Source: PALSA-1296 sp038322815
GTDB taxonomy: Bacteria; Bacteroidota; Ignavibacteria; Palsa-1295
DNA: 21,940 nt
Reading direction: 5' to 3'
Assembly: GCA_038322815.1 (NCBI GenBank)
Contig: JBBQGG010000053.1
Location: forward strand, 1 to 21,940
Shown here: piece after piece, positions 7,399 through 13,742 of the stretch
Numbering within the stretch: the stretch's first letter is position 1
Layout: every line of letters starts with the position of its first letter
The notes under the pieces: generated by a model
Told to the model about the DNA's origin: nothing
Databases searched by the model: none
Seen by the model: only the letters and a program-made list of their open reading frames with translations
Position numbers and translations under genes: made by a program

Positions 7399-8940
7399 TC
7401 ATGATTTATAACGAGCCTCCAAAGCAGCCTTCATTCTCTTCCATATCCACATAGGCGGCAAAATTTCTATGAATTCCACCATTTCATATCGGCTCGGTTT
7501 TGTGAGTGCTAATTTTTTTTCAAGACGGGCTGTCTTTTTCTTTATTTTTTCAACATCAAAGTCGTTTTGTACCGTGATACGGATCATTTTGAAAAGGATA
7601 GAACTTTGATGCGAATACTTTGCGCGCAGATGACTATACCCATACGTCGATAATGCTTCGTATTGTACGATCAACTCATCTAATTTATTATTTTCCAACA
7701 GCAGGAGAACATTCAGAATCAGGATTGCAACATTCAATCCTCTTTTATCTTTTGAATATGTGGGGTATTCTTTAATGGTTTTTTGATATTTTTTTTGCTG
7801 AAGTAAGTATGATCTCTTCGGTTTGCTCTTCGGCATTTCGCGATGTATAATATCATCGGCATAATCCAGATATAATTTATAAATTTCCCACCGTTCGCTG
7901 AGAGAGGAAAGTTGAGAACGCAATCTCGCATGTGCTCTTACCTCGTCGTAAACCCTTCGTGCTTCAGTAAATTTAAGGCTTACCATGAGAAGGAGAAAGT
8001 ATTGTTCTTTATACTGAAGCCAATAGCTTGAATCAGGTGGAATAAAACTTACACAGTCCATTGCTGCTTTCTTCCCATTCGTATAATTACGTGAGAGAGT
8101 ATAATTTTCTAATATTCGTAATTTGAATTCTCCGATACGGATTAGCGGAGTAAGGTGCAGTTTCGTTTTCATATATGAAATGGCATTTTCACATGCTGCA
8201 ACTGATTCCGAAGTTCTTCCGACGTATTGATAGTACATATATTGAAGCCTGAAATAGGCAATGCGATTCAGATACGTATCATTGTCTATAAGTTCTTTTT
8301 CCATTTCCTGCAATGACATGTGCGCAGATATTGCCAAAGCCTCATTGATAAAGGTTGATGCAGATGAATGAATTTGCAGTCGTTGTTCGAGAGTGCGTAT
8401 CTTTGATTCACTTTCGAACAGTGAAATATTCCTCTCTAAGTCTTTGGTATATTCTTCATAGTTCTTTTTTTTACTCATCAAAAGAGCGTGATATCTCAAA
8501 TGCTCAAGTAATTGAATGGAGACATGATACAATTCATATTTTTCGGATAACCGTAATGTTTTTTTCGCTAAGGCAATGGCCCCGTTTCTGCTTCCCAGAC
8601 GGAGTAAAATGGAAATAATAAAAAGATTTTTATATGCTTTAAATGCACCTCTGGTAATATCGGAGATGCTTTCTTTCTGAAGGTCAAGGAAACTAATAGT
8701 ATTCAGAGCACGAAACGTAAAATGGGATTTAAGCATACTGTACTTCGCATCCGGTAACCCGCCGTATAGGCTCAGTGCCGCTTCTTTATCGGTTTCGATG
8801 TTTGTATCGACCAACATATCGTAAAAAGCAGCGAGTTTCGAATCCTCGTTATTAAGGTTAATTACATCTAAAGTTTGCTTTTCTTTAGGGTAATACCATT
8901 TAATATACCTTAAAATATCACGTATTTCTTCTATTTCCAT
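7399..8940 (-). CDS. helical-repeat protein, Bacteroidota-type family of unknown function
   Basis: 513 aa, alpha-helical, without signal peptide or membrane span. Residues ~70-160 (KSHFTFRALNTISFLDLQ, then KAYKNLFIISILLRLGSRN with ALAKKTLRLSEKYELYH) recall a lineage-expanded family of ~500-aa proteins I associate with Bacteroidota; that is from memory, not a search. It is followed by helical pairs to the C-terminus, ending in a basic region. No catalytic residues are visible. The segment order matches the protein at 1795-3225, which lacks the first ~90 residues. Upstream and divergent lies a small secreted-protein gene. The 3' end converges with glgA; its stop overlaps one arm of a weak inverted repeat (7364-7370 with 7395-7401). 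An imperfect TPR-type adaptor or regulator is the likeliest role, unproven. Confidence 0.72.
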   Translation of the reverse strand: MEIEEIRDILRYIKWYYPKEKQTLDVINLNNEDSKLAAFYDMLVDTNIETDKEAALSLYGGLPDAKYSMLKSHFTFRALNTISFLDLQKESISDITRGAFKAYKNLFIISILLRLGSRNGAIALAKKTLRLSEKYELYHVSIQLLEHLRYHALLMSKKKNYEEYTKDLERNISLFESESKIRTLEQRLQIHSSASTFINEALAISAHMSLQEMEKELIDNDTYLNRIAYFRLQYMYYQYVGRTSESVAACENAISYMKTKLHLTPLIRIGEFKLRILENYTLSRNYTNGKKAAMDCVSFIPPDSSYWLQYKEQYFLLLMVSLKFTEARRVYDEVRAHARLRSQLSSLSERWEIYKLYLDYADDIIHREMPKSKPKRSYLLQQKKYQKTIKEYPTYSKDKRGLNVAILILNVLLLLENNKLDELIVQYEALSTYGYSHLRAKYSHQSSILFKMIRITVQNDFDVEKIKKKTARLEKKLALTKPSRYEMVEFIEILPPMWIWKRMKAALEARYKS

Positions 8941-8964
8941 ACCATTCTATAATATATTAAAACC

Positions 8965-8979
8965 CTTATTTACAATAAG
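8965..8979. promoter_or_regulatory. short palindrome in divergent promoter region
   Basis: CTTATTTACAATAAG is a perfect 6-bp inverted repeat with a 3-nt centre, 25-39 bp upstream of the minus-strand start at 8940. Its position suits an operator for a dimeric regulator, but in AT-rich DNA this may be chance. No clear TAnnTTTG element was found in this divergent interval. Confidence 0.2.
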
Positions 8980-9013
8980 TTATCTATTTTTATAGTTCCT
9001 TATATAAATATTT

Positions 9014-9036
9014 AGCCCTAATAAATGGGCTTTTTT
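9014..9036 (+). terminator. terminator-shaped hairpin upstream of the small secreted protein gene
   Basis: AGCCC (9014-9018) pairs with GGGCT (9027-9031) and runs straight into T6 (9031-9036). The form is that of an intrinsic terminator on the plus strand, yet no plus-strand gene precedes it; the neighbour to the left is transcribed away. It could be an attenuator in the leader of the gene at 9125, or end antisense transcription. The five-pair stem is short. Confidence 0.45.
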
Positions 9037-9124
9037 ATATCTTAAAATATAAAGAGAAGACTATTTGATTTTATGGCTTACCATGCCATATTGCAGGGAA
9101 TTAACAACTATTACCCCAGAAAAT

Positions 9125-9520
9125 ATGGCTGCCTTATTTGCATTATTCCTTTCCTTAGTGGTATTCTCTGCATCATCATCAAGCGCAAAGAATACAATAG
9201 TTTTCCATGACCATGTCTCAATCGTTCGTGAAAATTTTATCCCAACGTTCACTGATTCAACATTCAGTGTGCAAAATCAAACAACTGCCGATGTAGGATG
9301 GCTAACGATCACGGTAACCGGAAGTACATACAGCTATATAAATATTACCGGGGCCGGGACTTTTTCGACAACGCTTTCAAACTACGCTGCCAATTGCGCG
9401 ATTCACGGGCAGACCTTCGCAGAAGGTACGCCGACCACTATAACGATCGACGCTCATACTACTGTCAGAGTTACCTGGACGGGTTCGATCATCGTTGTTG
9501 ATCAGGAAATTACTCATTAA
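9125..9520 (+). CDS. small secreted beta-rich protein, unknown
   Basis: 131 aa from the ATG at 9125. The N-terminus MAALFALFLSLVVFSASSSS is a hydrophobic export signal with a small-residue cleavage region ending SSA before Lys22. The mature ~110 residues are rich in Thr, Ser, Val and Ile with alternating strand patterns (GWLTITVTGSTYSYINI, TTITIDAHTTVRVTW), suggesting a single beta-sandwich. It contains one cysteine and no T9SS sorting domain. In-frame alternative starts are ATG 9083 and TTG 9065, which add a short acidic-polar N-terminus unlike a signal peptide n-region; I prefer 9125, though the lack of a basic residue there is atypical. The function is unknown. Neighbours are the divergent helical-repeat gene and a DUF3606 gene 28 nt downstream. 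Confidence 0.55.
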   Translation: MAALFALFLSLVVFSASSSSAKNTIVFHDHVSIVRENFIPTFTDSTFSVQNQTTADVGWLTITVTGSTYSYINITGAGTFSTTLSNYAANCAIHGQTFAEGTPTTITIDAHTTVRVTWTGSIIVVDQEITH

Positions 9521-9548
9521 TTTTTTTTATTAATCTATAAAAACAAAC

Positions 9549-9749
9549 ATGGACGATTTAAATTATACGGGATTACCTGATAATGTGCTTATAAGTATGA
9601 GCGAGTATTACGAAGTACGTGACTGGTCGGAAAAATTCGGCTGTACGCATGAAGAGCTTAAGCAGTGCGGGAAAGACACAGGAAGCAGTTCAGCTAAGAA
9701 AATTGCCGCTTGTCTGAAGAAGAAAGGTCATCTTAGAAATGGCTATTAA
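9549..9749 (+). CDS. DUF3606-like small protein
   Basis: 66 aa. The segment from ISMSEYYEVRDWSEKFG through HEELKQCGKDTG to AKKIAACLKKKG matches the DUF3606 pattern I know: 'NxxExYEVxxW', then a helix with 'GVTxExL', then 'VGxSAxxVxxxL'. The fold would be a compact helical domain of about 55 residues, cytoplasmic, with no catalytic motif. DUF3606 proteins are common in Proteobacteria and also found in Bacteroidota; their role is not established. It has no recognisable Shine-Dalgarno site and begins 28 nt after the preceding stop, so co-transcription with the secreted protein upstream is possible. Two hairpins follow the stop. Confidence 0.75.
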   Translation: MDDLNYTGLPDNVLISMSEYYEVRDWSEKFGCTHEELKQCGKDTGSSSAKKIAACLKKKGHLRNGY

Positions 9750-9762
9750 CTGATAATTTTAC

Positions 9763-9780
9763 CCGCAGAGAAATCTGCGG
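9763..9780. terminator. 7-bp hairpin with GAAA tetraloop after DUF3606 gene
   Basis: CCGCAGA (9763-9769) pairs exactly with TCTGCGG (9774-9780) around a GAAA loop, a very stable GNRA tetraloop. It begins 13 nt after the stop. No T-tract follows, so termination is uncertain; RNA 3'-end protection is an alternative. Confidence 0.45.
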
Positions 9781-9804
9781 ATGAATGCAGTGAAAGGAAT
9801 GAGT

Positions 9805-9835
9805 ATCTTCGGATTTGTTATGATAATCCGAAGAT
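9805..9835. terminator. 11-bp perfect hairpin between DUF3606 and Cys-rich genes
   Basis: ATCTTCGGATT (9805-9815) pairs exactly with 9825-9835 around a 9-nt loop. It is the second strong hairpin in the 151-nt gap. No T-run follows on either strand. Together with the preceding hairpin it makes this gap unusually structured; it may terminate or process transcripts. Confidence 0.45.
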
Positions 9836-9900
9836 GCCCCTACCGGCGCTGTAGTGCTTAGTTCGTTAACGTTTTATTTCATTAATTAAAAAATACGATC

Positions 9901-10446
9901 GTGAGAAACTCATTAATCAACCAATGTTTTAAAGGAATTGCCTTAGCGATTTCTTTCTTTGTGCTCTTCGCATGTTGTCATAATACTATCTATGCGCAAA
10001 GAGTAACGACGCTATCACCTTGCTTTACAGTTACGATAACTTCTGTGGCAGCTGGTGCTGGCTGTAATACTGGAGTCTGCGGACATGAGGGATGGACTCC
10101 CGTAGGCTGCAGTGATTGTTTTAAAGTTACAATCAAAAGCGATAAGTGTGCCGGATTGAACCCGAATACTTTCACGGTTACTTCCAGTGCAACTAACGAT
10201 TGCCATTCTGTATGCAGCCCGAACGGTGATTTCACCAATGATACACATGATCCCGGTGCAAGTTGCAGTTGGTATAATCCCAGAACACTGTATTATAAAA
10301 ATATTGCCGGTATTCCGGATAATAGTGTCGCCTCGTTCATCATTTGCCGTAATGGCTCGAACGGCAGTAAAGCTGTTTATACTATAAGTTGCGGCTGCAG
10401 CTGCAACGGGGTGTTATGCACTGACGCAGTTATCACAGTTCCATAA
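9901..10446 (+). CDS. secreted cysteine-rich protein, unknown
   Basis: 181 aa with a GTG start, the only plausible one because no later in-frame Met exists. A signal peptide (basic start, then IALAISFFVLFACC) ends at TIYA before Gln33. The ~149-residue mature part has 14 cysteines, several in close pairs (GCNTGVC, GCSDC, CHSVC) and a C-terminal cluster SCGCSCNG. An even count in an exported protein suggests up to seven disulfides. It also contains many Thr, Ser, Asn and Gly residues, and no T9SS sorting domain. I recognise no family. It might be a metal-binding or disulfide-stabilised surface or secreted factor; toxin-like scaffolds cannot be excluded or supported. It is bounded by hairpins on both sides, so it is probably its own transcription unit. 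Confidence 0.65.
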   Translation: MRNSLINQCFKGIALAISFFVLFACCHNTIYAQRVTTLSPCFTVTITSVAAGAGCNTGVCGHEGWTPVGCSDCFKVTIKSDKCAGLNPNTFTVTSSATNDCHSVCSPNGDFTNDTHDPGASCSWYNPRTLYYKNIAGIPDNSVASFIICRNGSNGSKAVYTISCGCSCNGVLCTDAVITVP

Positions 10447-10470
10447 AAAAACTTATTGTAACTTCTTAGT

Positions 10471-10499
10471 ATCCGAGGCATGTTTTCCATGCCTCGGAT
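10471..10499. terminator. 12-bp hairpin terminator after Cys-rich gene
   Basis: ATCCGAGGCATG (10471-10482) pairs perfectly with CATGCCTCGGAT (10488-10499) around TTTTC. It lies 24 nt after the stop and is followed by a moderately T-rich stretch (TATAGTTTCTGG). It is likely a terminator, though the U-tract is interrupted. Confidence 0.7.
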
Positions 10500-10558
10500 T
10501 ATAGTTTCTGGAATTTTTATGAAGTTCTTCTTTTTGTGTATTGAAAAGATATTAAATT

Positions 10559-12280
10559 ATGATCAAACCAATAGAACTCCAAATTATTTTTCTAAGGATA
10601 TCAGTCTGTGCCATCGCTATTATCCTTTTTGTTCCTGCCTTATCTTTTTCGCAAGCGCCTGGTATTGAATGGCAAAAATGTTTGGGCGGTAGCAAATCGG
10701 AAGATCCTGATTCCCGCTTGCAGACCATTGTTCAAACTTCCGATGGTGGCTATGTAATTGCTGGTCGGACAGGATCTAACGATGGTGACGTTTCCGGAAA
10801 TCATCTTTGGCATGGGCTTCTCAATGCTGATATATGGGTCGTCAAACTTACAGCAGAACACACAATCAAATGGCAGAAATGTTTTGGGGGCACCGGAGCC
10901 GAAGATGTAGAATGTATTATTCAAACTTCCGATAAAGGTTATGCTATTGCCGGATATACAGGTTCAAAAAATGATGGAGATGTTTCAGGATTTCGTGATG
11001 GTGGGGACATAGACGCATGGATTATTAAACTCGATTCTTCAGGAAAACTCCAGTGGCAGAAATGCATCGGAGGCGGCAAACTCGGCAATTTCGGAAGCCA
11101 GACAACTGCGTATTCAATTATCCAGACTTTCGACGGAGGATATGCAGTTGCTGGGGAGACGAATTCAATAGACAGTGATTTTTTTGGAAAAAATCATGGG
11201 CGATATGATGCATGGGCAGCAAAACTTGATGCTGCAGGGAATATCAAATGGCTGGATTGCTATGGAGGAAGCAGCGGAAGCGAGGCTTTTAAATCCATAA
11301 TTCAAAACTCAGATGGAAGTTATACTCTTGCAGGTTATACGGATTCTCAGGAAGAAGGTTTTTCAAATCATGGCGGAAAATCAAACTCATTAGATGCCTA
11401 CATAATCAGGATTGATTCTTTAGGCGCTATCATGCAAACTTCAGATAATAAACAATGGCAGAAATTGCTCGGCGGCACTAATGATGAAATCGCGAATTGT
11501 ATCATTCATACATTTGATGGAGGATATATCTTTACCGGAAGTACCTCTTCCCATGATGGAGATGTTTCGGGGAATCATGGCAGTTTGGATGTATGGGTTG
11601 TTAAACTCGATTCCGACGGTAAAATTGTGTGGCAGAAATGCCTTGGTGGTTCAAGCACCGATGCAGCACTTTCGATAATTCAAACTTCCGATAGCGGCTA
11701 TGCCATTGCAGGATATACGCTTTCAATTGACGGAGACGTCTCAGGAGGTCACAGCATACTACCGGATTCTGCGGATGCCTGGGTCGTCAAGTTGAATCCT
11801 TTAGGTGTTATCCAATGGCAGAAATGCCTGGGTGGTTCAGGTATTGATGAAGGCTTTGCAATCATTCAAACCAAGGATGGCGGATATGCCGTTATCGGGA
11901 GAACTTCATCCAATAATGGTGACGTATCTGGCAATCACGGCGACTTCGATATTTGGGTTGTAAAGCTTGGCACTAAAGCGGCAGTAGAAAGCTCTTCTAT
12001 CGGCAGGAGTAATTTTACGTGGGTTTATCCGAATCCCTCATCAGATCAGATACATTTCGATCTTTATCCGACGATATTTTTAAAGAATGCAGAATTTTAT
12101 GACATCATGGGCAGGCAACAATTTCCCTCTTTTATAGCAGGGGAACATTCAGCCTCAGTTGATGTGCACAATCTTCTTCCCGGCACCTACATCGCTCGGC
12201 TAACATGGATACAGCATCTCACCTGGCTTACCAATGATTATCAAGGTAGTTTTGCACTGCCATTTGTTGTACAGCATTAA
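10559..12280 (+). CDS. T9SS-sorted seven-repeat beta-propeller-like surface protein
   Basis: 573 aa. The signal peptide (IAIILFVPALSFSQ) is cleaved near residue 32. Seven ~60-residue repeats span ~34-475. Each opens with a variant of 'WQKCLGGS', continues with 'IIQTSDGGYAIAGYT', then 'NDGDVSGNHG', and ends 'DIWVVKLDSxG'. Seven such units suit a seven-bladed propeller. Repeat 3 has an insertion, repeat 4 departs most (WLDCYGGS), and an extra QTSDN precedes repeat 5. Residues ~486-573 are a T9SS sorting domain (YPNPSSD, FYDIMGRQ, LLPGTYIARL), but with an unusual insertion of about 14 residues before the last strand. Surface display is expected; ligand binding through the propeller is an inference. 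It is flanked by a hairpin upstream and a 202-nt repeat-bearing gap downstream. Confidence 0.88.
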   Translation: MIKPIELQIIFLRISVCAIAIILFVPALSFSQAPGIEWQKCLGGSKSEDPDSRLQTIVQTSDGGYVIAGRTGSNDGDVSGNHLWHGLLNADIWVVKLTAEHTIKWQKCFGGTGAEDVECIIQTSDKGYAIAGYTGSKNDGDVSGFRDGGDIDAWIIKLDSSGKLQWQKCIGGGKLGNFGSQTTAYSIIQTFDGGYAVAGETNSIDSDFFGKNHGRYDAWAAKLDAAGNIKWLDCYGGSSGSEAFKSIIQNSDGSYTLAGYTDSQEEGFSNHGGKSNSLDAYIIRIDSLGAIMQTSDNKQWQKLLGGTNDEIANCIIHTFDGGYIFTGSTSSHDGDVSGNHGSLDVWVVKLDSDGKIVWQKCLGGSSTDAALSIIQTSDSGYAIAGYTLSIDGDVSGGHSILPDSADAWVVKLNPLGVIQWQKCLGGSGIDEGFAIIQTKDGGYAVIGRTSSNNGDVSGNHGDFDIWVVKLGTKAAVESSSIGRSNFTWVYPNPSSDQIHFDLYPTIFLKNAEFYDIMGRQQFPSFIAGEHSASVDVHNLLPGTYIARLTWIQHLTWLTNDYQGSFALPFVVQH

Positions 12281-12303
12281 ATTGAATTTGAATGACTCAA
12301 AGG

Positions 12304-12327
12304 TAGTCGTTAGTCTTTAGTCTTCAG
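12304..12327. repeat. heptamer-period tandem array (TAGTCGT/TAGTCTT)
   Basis: Three 7-nt units, TAGTCGT once and TAGTCTT twice, run from 12304 to 12324, followed by a partial CAG. The array lies 23 nt after the stop of the propeller gene. It resembles in register and sequence the array at 21580-21600 read on the other strand. Confidence 0.6.
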
Positions 12328-12367
12328 CAGAGAAGATTTTAGTGAACTATGAGTCCGTCCAAATGGA

Positions 12368-12452
12368 GAGTTTGGAGAAATTCAGAAAAAGGGGTAATAA
12401 TGGTTCAATAAAAGCGCGGTTGATGAATTATTCCCTTTAATTTTCCAAACTC
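12368..12452. repeat. imperfect long inverted repeat upstream of operon
   Basis: GAGTTTGG (12368-12375) pairs with CCAAACTC (12445-12452); inside, AAATT and GGG on the left face AATTT and CCC on the right. The ~85-nt structure lies 30 nt ahead of the lipoprotein start and could form a leader stem or a binding site. No other gene or clear promoter was seen between 12281 and 12482. Confidence 0.4.
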
Positions 12453-12482
12453 CCTTCGCCTCTTTGCTGTTTACTAACCCCA

Positions 12483-13742
12483 ATGCACAAATATCAAACC
12501 TTATGGAAGGGAAAAACACTCTTCCTCTTAGCAACGCTCGGAGTTCTTGTTTCTTCTTGTAAAGAGCAAATATCCGGAGTCGGAAGTACGTATTTACATG
12601 ATACTGTTTCAAGCGGAATTCATACCTTCGCAGATTCTTCTTCATTTAATTTTCAGCCAGTTGTTCGGAGGACAATCATTGCTTCAGGGTTAAATGTTAA
12701 TCTTAATACCAGTGCATCTTCTCTTTTTGTAGGGAAGATCGCTTCCGAAGGTTTAGAGGTTTGGTCAGCTCTGAAGATACCGATACTGACCGATAGTGTC
12801 GGGCAGCTTTTAGCGGATACATTGATCCTCAGAATGAGATATCCTTATCATTACGGAGATCTGAGCGATCAGATGATCGATTTCTCCGTCTATGTAAATA
12901 ATAATCTCACAACAGGAACTTCAACATTAGCAAAGTCTGACCTTCAGCAGATCGTGGGTTCTTTTTCGGGCACCGTCGGGAAGGATACTGTAAAAACAAT
13001 GTTGATCGCGCTTGATACGACGATCGTAAATCCGCTATTGCGGACTTCTTCGCTTTCTCTTATTATTGTGCCAAATACGCCAATGAATACGGTCAGGGCA
13101 TTCGCTTCAAATGAGAACGGCGACAATACCTTTTCTCCGACAATGAAGTTTATTGTAAACGGAGCAACGGGTATATCGACAAAAAATTATAATCCGACAT
13201 TCGATTTTTTTGTTGAAGTCTCAGATGGTACACCTCAACCCGGCGAATTTATTTCCCGTGGCGGGTATGCAATTCGCGAGAGAATAGTCGTGCGAATCGA
13301 TTCGATCCGAAATCAATTAAAACTAAATCCGTTTGTCACCATTAACAGCGCAATCCTTCAAGTTCAAAGTGATCTAAAGTATCATTCATCGAGTAATGTT
13401 CCGCTTGATACTGTAGGACCCTCTCTGGGGTATATTCCTAATAATTCCGTAGCTGATTCGGGGCATACGTTTGTGACCTACGGCACATCATCAACAACTG
13501 ATCAGAGTCGGTACGGATTTCAAATACGCGACTTAGTTGAAAGTGCCTTGCGTAATGGACATGACAGCCTTGTTCTGGAATTGCGTTCAGGCTTTGCATA
13601 CCGCACGATCACCGGCTCAACAGTTGATGTTGAAGACTACAATATCAACAGATGGTCATTTTATGGAGTGAGTTATGGCTCAAGCGAAGCCGATAAAGCA
13701 AAGCGTCCGAAACTTGTACTCACCTTTTCGTATTTACGCTAA
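12483..13742 (+). CDS. lipoprotein, possibly DUF4270/DNRLRE-like
   Basis: 419 aa. A lipoprotein signal (basic start, LFLLATLGVLVSSC) puts the lipidated Cys at residue 26. The mature part is beta-rich with no catalytic motif. The N-terminus (KEQISGVGSTYLHDTV, then LFVGKI) has the arrangement of Bacteroidota DUF4270 lipoproteins ('C-D..-IG', later 'LLGxY'), and the end (KRPKLVLTFSY) is a common finish for DNRLRE-type carbohydrate-associated proteins; both are weak resemblances. It is the first gene of the 12483-18564 operon, and its TAA overlaps the ATG of the following outer-membrane protein by one base (TAATG), so the two are probably coupled and may work together at the outer membrane. Start choice: the first Met before the signal peptide. 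Confidence 0.7.
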   Translation: MHKYQTLWKGKTLFLLATLGVLVSSCKEQISGVGSTYLHDTVSSGIHTFADSSSFNFQPVVRRTIIASGLNVNLNTSASSLFVGKIASEGLEVWSALKIPILTDSVGQLLADTLILRMRYPYHYGDLSDQMIDFSVYVNNNLTTGTSTLAKSDLQQIVGSFSGTVGKDTVKTMLIALDTTIVNPLLRTSSLSLIIVPNTPMNTVRAFASNENGDNTFSPTMKFIVNGATGISTKNYNPTFDFFVEVSDGTPQPGEFISRGGYAIRERIVVRIDSIRNQLKLNPFVTINSAILQVQSDLKYHSSSNVPLDTVGPSLGYIPNNSVADSGHTFVTYGTSSTTDQSRYGFQIRDLVESALRNGHDSLVLELRSGFAYRTITGSTVDVEDYNINRWSFYGVSYGSSEADKAKRPKLVLTFSYLR

